From NCBI GenBank assembly GCA_029718625.1, contig CM056376.1, forward strand, positions 110,651,576 through 110,715,575: DNA of 64,000 nucleotides, given 5' to 3'. How positions within the stretch are numbered: the stretch's first letter is position 1; the number at the start of each line of letters is the position of its first letter. The translations under genes and the position numbers were made by a program. Source of the DNA: Synaphobranchus kaupii (lineage: Eukaryota > Chordata > Actinopteri > Anguilliformes > Synaphobranchidae). The notes under the pieces were generated by a model. That model made no database searches and was not told where the DNA came from. It saw only the letters and a program-made list of their open reading frames with translations. This document shows positions 37,801 to 51,942 of this stretch, piece after piece.

Positions 37801-40800
37801 CAGGACGACAATGCCAAGATTCATCAGACTCAAATCATGAGGAATCATTTTCACACATGAATTGGCCACCAGAAAGTCTTTGGGATGTGCTGGAGAAGAC
37901 TTTACGGAGTGGTTCGACTCTCCCGTCATCAATACAAGATCTCGGCCAAAAATTAAGGCAACTCTGGACGGAAATAAATGTTGTGACGTTGCATAAGGTT
38001 GTCGAAACAATGCCACGACGAATGTGCGCCGTAATCAAAGTGTATGGCGTGCTGGCGTGCTTGTTAATTACGCAAAACAATCAAAAACAGGTTCATCAAC
38101 GTGGCTGAGAAGCTTGTGGACCTAAAGCTATGTCTGCATTTTCCTGACCCCTGTCCTTTTGCCAATTTGTTTAATCAGGAGCAGTATAAGAGGTGTGGGG
38201 GAAAACATTGTTTGGGTTATATATAGACTATTATCTAAAAAAAATGTTTTACTGAAAAAACACATAAAGTATACAAGACCATACAAATACACAACATGGA
38301 GAATAGGCCCATCTAGGCTCTCCATATGTCTACTGTAAAAATGAGAGGGTATTGAGCACAGTGTTCAGCATGGGATTGCACACCCTGAGGGACTCTGCCT
38401 CTACTACATGGCCTGGCAAGCTGTTCCTCACATTAGATGTCTCTCTGTAAAGAAATACTTCCCAATAGCAGAAGTTACCACTTGTAGTTTGCTTTGTTAA
38501 TCCCTTTGTGAATTAAATTAATGTTGTTGCATGGATGTGGTATTTTATATCCTTTATAGGTTTTGATTGTTTTATTTAAAACATGAAAATGACAGCCAAA
38601 TGAATTCCCCCTTCATGAACTTCAGTCGCTTTGAATTAGTGCTGACACCCCTATTTGCTTGTCTTTTTTTTACTAGCAATAGGTTTCCCTGGTCCATATC
38701 CTAACTTTACCCATTATGACCTGAAAAGTAAAACTGATCCTAAATCAGAATTCCAAATGTAAAATTCTTGATAAATATAGGCCCTGGTCTGTTTTGCTCC
38801 ATTAAAAAAAAACAGGAACAGCAACTGAAGGGCAAAAAGATGGACCACAGACTCTATCTCCATGTCGACAGAGAAGAGGAAGATTATGAGTACGTGGATG
38901 ACCAGGAGGAGACTCACCACGTCCAAATCTTGCCGCCAAAGCCCTTGATGTCCGATGCAGACTATGCTGGTTAGGCTTGTCACATTACATCATAGGTTTG
39001 CTTAGCAGATGGTGTTACCCTAGAAGCAACACAGTTCACTTTATCCACTTATGTAGGAGGATGTTTAAAGACTAATCCGAATAATAATAATAATAATTAT
39101 TATTATTATATATTTACATAGTACCTCTCATGCAAGTTATTTGTAGCCCAAAGTGCAATCGTCTTGCAGCAGCATTTTGAGGTAATTATAATCCTTCTAT
39201 TATGTGCATTGTAAGGCCAGAAATATGGAATATTCTGAAATATATTGTAATCAAATGTATTATCAAGATCAGAGGAGATATTGCAACACTGCATTATAGG
39301 AAAATATACAAATTATTGCCATGTTTAGGTATCGAGATACATTTTTTTTAAAATACCTGTGAATTATATTTATAATATTTTCCAAAAATGCACATATTTG
39401 CAATATATTGCAGTATATTCCATTTGTGTAAGGCAACTATGCAAATCATGGGAGTAGAATGAGGCTTCTAGAACCTCACTGATACTGGTACAAATCAATC
39501 AATTATTGAAACTGACATGATGGACCCGCCCACTTCGGGGTTCACAAAGCCTCAGTCTCGCATCACTTTGTACAACGTCCGCCAATTACAATGTCCCCAA
39601 ATTACTATGTCTGCCAATTACTATGTCCTCCACTTACAATGTCCCCAATTATTAAGTCCGCCTATTACTATTTCCCCAATTAGAATGTCCCCCATACAAT
39701 TCTGTGGTTACAATCCTAGGCTAGGTTTAAATCAACATTTGCCCTTAACGTACATACAAAAAAATCTATGCATTTCCATTTTGTCCTCCACAAATACAGT
39801 TTGGCAAGTTAATGTTGGTGATTATTTAACTGTGAGACAGAAAAGATTAAAACTTGAATGTATTCGTGAATCACCTATTCATTGAATTTGGTCCCCAGTT
39901 CCTGCACCACTACACTACCTACTATACTACTTTTATTACAGATAACCGTATACTGGACTGTACCCTCATTCTTCTTCATAAATATCGAACAGAATCAGTT
40001 TTGCTCACACTATCTATTACAATTACCCTCCTGTGCCTTCTGCCCAATTAACACTGAGATAATTCCCACTCGCAGCAGAACAATGCAATATTTATAATAT
40101 GAATATGAAACGGAATGCATGAATAAGTTTCATTACAATGTAGGCATACCAACATGTTTACAGCGGAAAAAAAAGTAATCTAGGGTGTACTTAACTTTTA
40201 AATTACCGAATCTCTAAATATCAATGATGCTGAAAAGGCTCTGTGATTTTCTAGGAAATAAAAGCAGTGTGTCTCTGCCGCCCTCTGTTGGCTGGTGTTC
40301 ACACACACAGACATAAGAGTACTATTGGATTTAGTGAAAGAATAATAATAATAATGATCATAATTATAACAATAATTATTCAATGTTTCCCTTTTGCAGA
40401 CAGGTGTGTTTTTAGATCCTCATTTCCACAGCCATCTTCTTCAGCTTTGGAAGTAAGTCAGTAGTGTTACACAACTAGTGTACAGTGTCATTTCTCAGTT
40501 TCAGAAGTGTGTAGTGTTAGTTATCAGTGCCAGTAGTGTATAGTGTTAGTTATTAGTGCCAGTAGTGTGTAGTGTTCGTTATCAGTGCCAGTAGTGTAAA
40601 GTGCAGTCTTTCAGTAGTGTATAGTGTAATTTCTCAGTCCGTCAGAAATGTCCTTCAGTCAATAGTGTAATTTCTCAGTTTTTCAGTAGTGTGTAGTGTT
40701 AGTTCTCAGTCTGCCAGTAGTTTGTAGTGTCAGTTCTCAGTTTGTGTCACGTGTTTTATTACTGTCTGCAGAGGAGCCCAAACACCCCTCCCAGACTTCC

Positions 40801-41795
40801 AAAAAGAAACACACAAGGTAATTCACAACAAATATTACGTATTCACTTGCATTTTGAGACATTTTAAACTTGGTTTCAGTCCTCAAGCATTCAAAAGCAA
40901 ATATTCAGTAATGTGCAAAATTAAGGTGTTAAACATTCTCACAGCTACAGATGAGTGGTTTAGGAACTGGGCTTGTAGCTGGAAGGTTGTGGATTTGAAT
41001 GCACTGCTGGTGTTCTGACCTTGTGTGGCACAGTGTAATATAAAACGTAAACTGTATGCTTGTATAAGGGGTTTTGCAAACAGTTATCAGGAAAAAAACA
41101 ATCTGGCTACAAATACAAACCCAAATGCAGGGGACCCATTGATGAAAACCGTTACCGGCTCCGCTCTGCCAATAAATAATTCCAAGCCCGGTCTTTCTCA
41201 GCCGTTCAGTTTAGAGGCAGCAATTGAATACAGCACTAATACAGTTTGTTACCCCTCTCCTACGTATAGCTTATCTGGAGGGTCTAGCTCAGTTTATCTG
41301 TTCCCCTCTTTCACACAACGGCACATCAGTGTTTGGGCTGATTCCATTTCATTGAGTGAATTCAGGACAGTAATGGAAATTAATTTGAATTCAAAGTTAT
41401 TTTGTTCATTTGAAACACGCTTGCAGTGTTCTACGAGGGGCTTTCAGTTAATTTACTGAATTTCACTTCATTTCCTGATGTGAAACTGAAATAGAATTGA
41501 CCCCAACCCAGTGGTGTATAGGGAAGGAATAGGACTTGAAGGTAAGGAATGGCCTTTTACAGGCAACTTGCTATTTGCCTGTCTGACTGGGAAATATTGA
41601 GGGCGGCTACGCAGTTTACATTTTTATCAATGTACATTGTAAAATATCTGCTTTGCTGAATGGGGGCATTGTTATAATGTTATCTTTAACTGCCCTTCTC
41701 TGCAGGAAAGAAAGGCTTTGAAGCTGACCGCTCAGTATCATGAAGTAATGAATCAACCAGGTCTTCTAAGGACAGTGATGAAATGCTAAGTAAAA

Positions 41796-41837
<42 letters not shown>

Positions 41838-44800
41838 CCCTCAAATGCAGGACCATCAGTGAACAGGAACTTAAAGCCAGGAATACAACTGAAGTACCAG
41901 ACCAGCTGTGATGGCAAGCCTTCTTTCAATCTTGTTTTTCTCAAGATGTTTTGTTGTTTTTTTTTCTTTATATATTCTGCTGTAAAATGTTTGATTTACC
42001 AGAATAACTCATTTAATTCCCATAAATCACAGTGTAATATAATGTACATCAGCATGTTGTATGTGGGATTGAGGATTTAGACAGCATGAGTTTTTTTTTA
42101 AAGGGCAGTCTCTCTCTCTCAGGAATGCATACGTACACCCACGCGCACACGCTTGTTTTGCTTGCAAACACATGAATGCCACTGTTGTTTTGGCAGCACT
42201 GTTGTTTTTCTTGCCCTGGCACCATTTGGCAGTGCCTGAGTCTGTGTGGATAGGCAGGTTTTTTACCTGTCAACTCCAGCTCTGTCTTTCTGGCAAAGAG
42301 TCCTTCAGCTGGGAGCTGTTACGTTATCTCATTATGTCCACAAAAAACATTCAGATATGCATGTCTCGTCATGTCCTATCCGTGTGTGTGTGTGTGTGTG
42401 TGTCAATGTGTTACAGTATATTACAAAAATCTTGCAAACAATTTTCTGTAAAAACCCTTTCACGCAGGTGAGAGAAAACATCAGGTGGACACTGGGATCC
42501 AGGTAGAGTAAGAACAGGTTCTCTATGACATTCACATTCTTCTCATTCAACACACAGCCAGTCAACCACACATTACAGTAAATATGTTATGGAACTACAT
42601 TCACTGCTTCTCAAATTTCATTTTCCTTATTATGGTATGCTTTTTGTTTTCTTCCCTTTCAGAACATACAATCCACTCCAAGGTAATGCTGTGCGGGCCT
42701 ACAGGAGCATAGGTTATGCTATTGTGCACTGTGACAATCACTGTTAAATCAGCTCTGATAGAGTGCACTGCATCCCTACTGGACTAAGAGTTAAATCAGC
42801 ACTGATCATTTTACTGTGTATCCCACTAGCTTAAGCTATTTGTGATTCAGTCTTATCCGCTGTTTGAAGCATCTCTCCAGTAGATACGCGGCATTACACG
42901 CACGGGGTGGAGATTTGATGAAAATGAGGCGTGTCTGCAAGTTGTTCAAGATACGTGTATTCAAGTTTTCACTTAAAAAAAATGTTCAGAAATAAAGGTA
43001 GTTTATGTCCAGTGCCGCCAATAGATTATTATGAAAAATAGGCTACAGCATCTTTCGCATAAATAGGTATTAGAATGAGTACATGTTATTTGAACATAAT
43101 ATTGGTCATATTTTCCTTTGCATAGCTAACTTGCAATTATCAGAGAGCTGTCATAAAAAGAAAACTATGTAAAAATAGGCTATGATTGATCGTCTGGTAT
43201 ATCATACCAGAAACATATTAGATTAAGTTGAAGACATTGCATATAGGCTATTGTGTTCAACCACCGTAGGCTACATTACTTTATTAGGTAAATCGTTAAA
43301 AAAAGATTCGATTTTTAAATCTTTTTTTTCGGTAAATCCAATGATTTATTTGTTTACCTAATAATATTGCGTGCAACCACTGTCCGGCAATTATTTATTT
43401 TGATTGCGTGACGGGTATATCCCAGTCATCAAGAGCAACTACGATGCGCAAATGGGGTTATTAAAGGCACTGTCACTGACAAGTTGAAAACGCATAACCC
43501 CACAAACATTTTTTTAGTAGATACCTGGCAACCCGGGGGGCAGGTACAAGAAACAGGTAATTAGAATATCATGCCCTGTACCACCCACATTTTGAGATAA
43601 GCACTTGCGCAACACAAGTTAGAATATGGCGTAAGTCAGCTCGCATTAAATCCGTGCAGGAGAGGCACTTAAGCGCATGACTTGATAAATGTTCTCGTGC
43701 TTATTCCTCTATTTGATTTTAGCCAATTTTTTATTTTAGTTTTCTTGTAAAGGGCTCTGTGATGCATACATGTTTGCATTGAAGAACATTCTCTGAAATA
43801 CAGCATTCACCATGTTATGAGCATGCTCAGGACTGGGTTTTCAGATTACATTACAGTGCAAACACAAGTGCCCTTGCACTGCAGAAACAATGGCCCTTAC
43901 AGTACAAACACAAGGGCCTTACACAACCAACACAAGGGCCCTTACAGTACAAACACAAAGGCCCTTACACAACCAACACAAAGGCCCTTACAGTACAAAC
44001 ACAAGGGCCTTACACTACAAACACAAGTGCCCTTACACAACCTAACCAACACAAAGGCTCTTACAGTACAAACACAAGGGCCCTTACACAACCAACACAA
44101 TGGCCCTTACAGTACAAACACAAGGGCCCTTACAGTACAAACACAAGGGCCCTTACACAACCAACACAATGGCCCTTACAGTACGAACACAAAGGCCCTT
44201 ACAGTACAAACACAAGCGCCCTTACAGTACAAACACAAGTGTCATTGCACTGCAGAAACAATGGCCCTTACACTGCAAACACAAGTGCCCTTACACAACC
44301 TAACCAACACAAAGGCCCTTACAGTACAAACACAAGGGCCTTACACTATAAACACAAGAGCCCTTACACTGCAAACACAAGTGCCCTTACACAACCTAAC
44401 CAACACAAAGGCCCTTACAGTACAAACACAAGGGCCTTACACTATAAACACAAGAGCCCTTACACTGCAAACACAGGTGCCCTTACACAACCTAACCTTT
44501 GCATGGCAAACACCACATTCTTCAATCTCACTTTCAAAGGCATTTCTGAAATGTATATATTTAACTCCTCCTTATAGACAGTCTCTCAGTCCAAAGAATT
44601 AAAATATTAAATTAATCTGCTACATTTAATCTCCACAGTGACCATGTGCATTCATGCTTGTCTCAGAAGGGAGAAAAACTGTGACACTAGAGCATCAATT
44701 TTGACTACATTATCTGCATAAACAAAATGGCTTTCAACAAGATAACTGGGAAAATCTGTTTAGCTGGTTGAGAGCTCTTTATATATGTATAATTTAATTA

Positions 44801-47800
44801 ATACAGTATTAACCGCTTGATTTACATATTAGTTGTGAACTAGCCTGATTCAATTTTTTTTGCTAGAAAACAGAATATAATTTATGTTTGCCTACAAAGA
44901 ATGCCATGAATTACAACCAAATACTACAACTCTAATGGTGAAAGTGTTACAATGAATTATAAAAACCCACATTATTTATCTTACAATACTTGTGTAATGG
45001 GGCGTGACGAGTGACAGTTCCGAACAAAATCGTCAAACTCCATATAAGGATAAAGACACAAGTCATGCACCGACAGACGAAACAGAACTACAGTTCCAAA
45101 CAGAATCGTCAAACTCCATATAAGGATAAAAGGTACACAGGGACGAGAGGACAGCTGCACCAGAATTATCGGTTATTTGATTAATGCAAGCTCAATAGAA
45201 AGTACTAGCCCTGCCTCTAAGAATAAATAGAGCCCTAAAGTCAGTAAGATAAAATACCCTGGGCCCTATCTTACACCCGGCGCAAAGCGGCGCTAACGCA
45301 AACGCAAGTGTCTTTGCTATCTTACACCCGGCGCTAGGTCCATAATAACGCCTAACGCTTACGCCGTCAAACTAGCATGTTTGACGGCGTAACTCTTGCG
45401 CCATCATTAGTGAACTGGGCGTGTTGGTCTTAAGATGAGGAGTGGCCAGGATTCTTTTTGGCGTATTGCTATCTTGAGCCAGCAGAAAGCGCTTGCGCTA
45501 GAACCACCACAAACCTGGTCTAAAGTCATGTCGCAGTTGTTTACATGCTATTTTAACGGTGCATATAAGTGCGTCTACATAGGCGTGTGCACAACGCGCA
45601 TACCCTCCTGTCTGTTACACACAGGGGCGTGCACAGGCATGACTAAAATATCTAGATCACAATGTGAAATATTATTATTGTGTAGGCTATATCAAAAATG
45701 CATAATAATAAAAGGTTCCATAGGTCCACATACCTTTCCCTCAGCGAAGGGAAACAATGCCACATTACATTGCTCTCAGCCCACTCCATCAACATCCAGG
45801 CGATGTGCGATGGTACGGGACAATGGCTATCCATTGAAAAGGAGCTGATAACACCTATAGCTATCAAGCCTAATGCGCAAATTGTCTTTGCACCTAATGC
45901 GTGAATTGTCATTCAATGGAAAACTCGCGCACGGCAATAGACGGACATTTAAGTTCTGAAAATGCGCTTCAGATGTCATTACAATACAGCTCTGTTTATC
46001 TATGAATACAGCCTGTAAGTAAATAGAATGGTTTGTGACTGAAAAAAGTTCAAAACCTTGTCCAGTGAATATTGCATTTATTGTTTTTCAAATAGCCTAG
46101 GCTACAGCGAATTCGCTGTGCATAAGGTTTTTTTCGATAGCCTATGGTTAAAAAACGGAGATGTCACCTAAATTGTAACCTTAGCTATTCTTCGTCCTTC
46201 ATATTTTTTTAAATTACAGTGACCAGGTTTCCATACTCTCACCGTTTAAAACCCAGCTGATTTCATCCGTTATTCCTTAACTGAACAAAACGATTTTAAA
46301 GAGAACTAAGCGTCTAATTAGAAACTAAAACAAATTTGCAGCACGTTACACAATTAATTCACAATTAATTTTAATGCCATTCTCTGCACGTGAGCTGCAT
46401 GTTCTGTTTCCCCTGCTGTAAGTCGCACGTTTAACGGTCTTCCTGGGAAAGTGGATTGTTTTAAAGGATTACGCTACGAGTAAAACAGGTTGGTCACATT
46501 TCCATAAACAGGACATTATTAAACAAGGGGAAATATGCGTGAACTTATGGGTTGCGAACCTGACAGCTTTATTGTATGGCTATTTAGTGTCATCATTAAG
46601 GCAAAATAACGGTATGTATGTTATTAATCAATATTAGCCTACTATGCAGGTAGCCTAATGAACTTTGGATGAAGCTTGAACTTCAAGAACTCCATGAGAA
46701 CAGCCTCTTGGAATTGATGTTTGACACTTTCATTGCATAATCAAACGAAATTCGCTGAACAAGCAGGCTAATTTGGCGTTTTCTAAGGTGAGACTGAAGC
46801 CATTGATAGCTTAATGAAGCCATTGATAGCTTATTCTCAGCTGTTGCAGGTCCTTTTAGCGAAATTTAACCGCACATATTTTTTAAAATAACAGCCCTGT
46901 CTGGAATTACCGGGAACTCGTAGGCTAATGGTTAGTCCGAATAATATTGATCATACTCCATTTAGCCTATTCCTTGATCACACTAAACACGCACGAGCAT
47001 GTCTGTTTCGCCATCATAAGCAATCCGCCAAGGTGGAAAAGCAGGCTTTTAAAGGGAATGGGATATGACATTTTGATTGGTTTATTGAATGTCACGCCCA
47101 AGACACACCTATAATTAATGAAGCGACTAGGTTCAGCCCAGTTGCGCCATGCGCCGTGCTTAGCGCCAAAAAAACACGCCGTTAAAATAGCAAAAGTGGA
47201 CTTGGACACGCCCTAAATGGACTTAGCGCCATGCGCTTAGACTAAGCGCCAAGATCGCCAAGATAGGGCCCCCTGTCTCTTAATAAACAAACTCCTCTTG
47301 CCATCACAAGACAGCAGATAGAGAGGAGAAAGAGACAGAATGGCAAACGATCTAGGTAAAACGACAAACAAAGGACAGACCAGAAAGCGGCGACCGAAAT
47401 GAGCACACAAAACAGGAATTCAACCTGAAGCTCAAAGCACGAAGGCCAGTACCGCAAAACTCCAATAAAAGCACAACGGAGCAAAATGGTCTCCTTAAAA
47501 ACACTAGATCAAACTTACCTACTGGCTAAAACTTTAAAAGGGCTAAATAAACCACACACAAAACAGCACAAGCAACAACCACTCACAAGCAACAACCACT
47601 CACAAGCAACAATCACAAACCACAATTAATCTCGAAGCCCAGAACAGAAGGAACATGGGCTTAAATAGCTCACCGGCAACCATGTGCAGCTGTGCAACAT
47701 TGATGAGAACTTCTTCGCGGGAAGAAGAAACTGAGCCACCAACGAAGCAGCGCCCACTAGTGGCGACCGAGGAACACGACCGCAAGGGAAAAGGGTCATA

Positions 47801-49640
47801 AACCATGACATTACATTACATTACAGGCATTTTGCAGACGCTCTTATCCAGAGCGACTTACACAACTTTTTTTGTTAGCATTTTTTACATATTATCCATT
47901 TATACAGCTGGATATATACTGAAGCAGTGCAGGTTAAGTACCTTGCTCAAGGGTACAACGACAGTGTCCTAGCTGGGAATCGAACCTGCAACCTTTCGGT
48001 TACAAGCCCAGTTCCCTAACCATTATACTACACTGCCGCCTGACAACTTGCTGCATATACGTAGATCATTTTATTGCTGCATAACGTTGCTGAGCCTAGA
48101 CCTGACCAATTGAAGCAACCCCAGATCATAACACTGCCTCCAGAAGCTTTTACAGTGGGCACTATGCATGACGGGTGCAACAGCTACTTTTTTTTTGGCC
48201 AGGCAGTGTATAAACAGTGCATGAGATGTTTTTATTCATTAGTTTTGAGCAACAATTGAAGTGTCAAGCATCATATGCTCTTCCATTGCAATTCATATGT
48301 GAAGTCACTGTCATGGATTAAAAATAAGGGATGTGATACATTCTACCACAGACTGCACAAACGAGTCAACAAGGAGCCGAGGGTTCCGTCTCCTGTTCCA
48401 GGGTCCCCCGACGCCAGGAGGGCCACGCGTGCTGACAGGCACCGCAAAACAGAGTGAGCCCCACCTCAGATAACAGTGCAGGTTCCCACACAGACCTGCC
48501 ACACCCCCGCCACCAGTTTGTTTTAAAACAAAATCACACCCCCTGAACCATATAAATTATGAACAATTATAAAATGTAGCCTTGTTTCCTAAAAAATTAT
48601 AAAATAATAAAAATAATTAGTACCCAGGTGAGCTGTATAGATATAGCCTAACTGTTTCATTATTCTTGTATTTCACTGACAAATAGCTTTTTTTAGAGGA
48701 AGAAATTACTTATGTTTCATGAGTATCACTACAGTACTTCATAGATGCTACTAATATAGGGACTATTTATAAACACATTACACTAAACGAGCCTACGTTT
48801 TTACAAATTTTGTTAATAATGTTTTTTTTTTCTCCCACAGGTCAGGACACAATCGAACTGTAAGTTGAAAAGCAGATCTGGATCTAAACATAATCTAACC
48901 CTGAGAAAAACTTGTGCGGTATTACACAAAGTAGGATTACTGAGTTAGCTGGATAACTACATTGAGTAAAACCCAGAACCCTCCCATATCTGGAACATGG
49001 ACTTAAGTAAAAAAGAGCTGTTCAGGGTTTTTACGCAGTGCAGTTCTCCAGCCAACTCACTAATCCTGCTTTGTGAAATACCCCCTTGGTTTCACATCTA
49101 TCGTGTATGTTCCCATTGAGCAAATATTGCTAGCCACATCTAGTTGCATGTTGAAGTGATGACATAACATTTTGCTCAATTTCCTTTCAGGTCAGTAATA
49201 GTCCTGTAAATGGTGAGTTATTGCTGTAACGTGAGAAAATGCAACTCAAAGTAATGAAGAAATAAAATAAATATACACAGAGTTAAAAAAAACAAATAAT
49301 TATGAGTCACATTAAGGCATACAGTATTTTGACATTACCTGGACTAGTTTCTGATATTAGCCAATAACAATACTATTATGAATCCCCTATATGATTCTTT
49401 TATATTCTTTTCCAGTATAATGTATTAATCTGATAGTTTAACACAAACTGTTGACACTGCTGCATCATAGAAGATTGGAATGTAATGTATTACACACCAG
49501 TTAAAACATAACTTCATATTCACCAGTCAGAAGAAGAGAAGCCCAACCAATGCAAACTGCTTTCTCTCAAGACCTTGAATTCTCTGACTGCAGGGAGACA
49601 CGGTATAGTGGTTCTGTGCATGTATAGCTTGGTAATTATA

Positions 49641-49681
<41 letters not shown>

Positions 49682-51845
49682 ATGATAAATTTCTGAAACG
49701 ACAATAAACTAATCAATCAATGTGTGCATGTATTTGTTTCTGCGTGTGCATGAGTGTGCATGTATGTGGCCTTTTATGTTCAAAATGTCTTTATAATACG
49801 ATTAATACTAATACTATTCTACCATCTTATACTTTCAGGTCGTTAGGAAGCAAATTAGATTGTTTGGCTGGTAAGTTGTACATCGATGTTAGAACGTAAG
49901 CCCCATAGTGGCTAGAAGGCCCAACCATAGGCATGTTGATATTTCACAGCGACGGACATGCACAGTGTGAGGCAGCAGCACCACGAATGGCCGCAGACCC
50001 AAGGAGACGTAAAGACATACAGACATCAAGCCAAACCTAGGCCCACCCAGGTGAAGACCCCTCTCTCTCAAATCGCATACCCACACCACTGTACTACTGC
50101 ACAGGGCCAGCAGGAGAGAGCTCATGCAGAGCTCGTGCTCAGTTACGTACAGAGCTGGGGGTCCGTTCCAGTCAGGCCATGATTTTAATTTCCAGTCATT
50201 GCTAGAAATGTCAACATAGAACCTGACAGGTATCTTTTAAATTATTAACTGAATTTCAGTTAATCTCCTGGAATAGACTGAACCCAATCCTGGTGGCATA
50301 CAGCTCTATGTGAACAGGAATAAAGTCTAAAGTCTAAGTCTAATCTCTACTCATGAAGGCATTGATGCAAATATTGTACAAAAGCATGCCAGTGCTTTGA
50401 CTTCTGAATGAATGTGCTTTGCAGGCCTCAATTAACTTAGCCTCACAAAGATGACACACAATCTCAAAAAATGAGAACATGAATGTTATCAACGTTACAG
50501 TTGTACAGGTATTTGGCTGATGCTTGCATCTAAAGAAACTTCAAAAAGTGTCATGGGATCTTTAATGACCACAGTGAGTCAGGACTTTGGACCTTAACAC
50601 AGCGATACTCAAAATCTGGTCCTCATGTTCAGCAATACTGCTAGTTTTCTAATCTGCCTGATAGCCCATAGTCTGATAAGGTCACTGTTACATTACATTA
50701 CAGACATTTAGCAGACGCTCTTATCCAGAGCGACTAACACAACTTTTTAGCATTTTTATTTTTGGCCAGAGATTGAAATCAACTGGTGTGTCAGGGTTAA
50801 ATCCATCCCTGATTAGAGGGGAGTAATGATAACCAGCAGCACTACTGGCCCTGTGGGCCAGATTTGAGTATCCCTGGTTTAACTCATCCAAAGGACGGCA
50901 CCTTCTACAGCACAGTGTCCCCATCACTGTGCTGAGGCATTGTTTTCCATTTGATCAGGAAAGAAGAGTGCCCCCCTACTGACCTATCAACACCTCTTCC
51001 ATCATCAGCCTAGTTTCCCCAGGTCTCCCATCCAAGTAATAACAAAGCCCACACCTGCTTAGCTTCAGCCCTTAATACCGGAAGGGTATTTTTTCCCAGA
51101 AAACCAACGATCAGTGCTGGTACGTCGGTGCATGTGAGAGAGCAGACGCAGAGCATGCCTTGCACCTGATGAACATGGTACTGTAAAAAAAAATTAATCC
51201 AGTCCATCCTGTTTTTTACATTGCCTATAAACACGCAGTCTACACTGGCCAAATTACACTGGATCTGTTGTGTATCAAACTATCTAGAGCAGGGGTGTCC
51301 AATCTTACCCGAAAAGGGCCGGTGTGGGTGCAGGCTTTTGTTCTAGCCCAGCACTATGACACCTGATTCTACTTATCAAGGTCTTGATTGAAGAGCACGA
51401 TTAGTTAATTAGTTGAATCAGGTGTTGTAGTGCTGAGCTAAAACAAAAACCTGCACCCACACCGGCCCTTTCCGGATAAGATTGGACACCCCTGATCTAG
51501 AGGCTGATTATAAATATGTACACTTTTAGTTAAATTTTAAACTTTTTAAGGCTCTCGACTGTCAAATTATTTATTCATTATGTTTATCTGTGTATGATTA
51601 TTACTATTATTTATATCTGAACAGGACGGGGCATTTCTAGTGCGAGATCACTCCAAGAGCCATGTGGAGGAACCCTTTGTTCTATCGTTGCTTTTTCAGA
51701 GGAGAGTTTTCAACATTAAAATTCGTTTTATAAAAAGTGCTCGCAAGTATGCCCTTGGAACTGGATTAAGGACAAATGACGTAAGTATATGTGGTGTATC
51801 TGTGATTTATTGTTGCAAATTCCTGCTAAAAATATCTATATAGAT

Positions 51846-51942
<97 letters not shown>

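Noticed and set aside
41025..41459. 144-codon open frame after a SINE
   Set aside because: It begins in SINE sequence, has no recognisable domain and lies within a clnk intron. Chance is more likely.
41706..41744. Exon-shaped segment ([13 protein letters not shown]) with good acceptor and gtaatg donor
   Set aside because: Its phase (0 to 0) does not fit the exons on either side, and the frame that would fit hits a stop. It may be a rarely used or dead exon.
43817..44602. 261-codon open frame
   Set aside because: It is minisatellite translation ([10 protein letters not shown] repeats) within a clnk intron.
50105..50160. [12 protein letters not shown], which resembles SH2 helix A (G...R..AE..L)
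   Set aside because: It is in the same frame as the HHEW exon, but using it makes the SH2 start too long and leaves no suitable phase-0 donor at the right distance. The donor at 50051 gives nearly the normal length instead.
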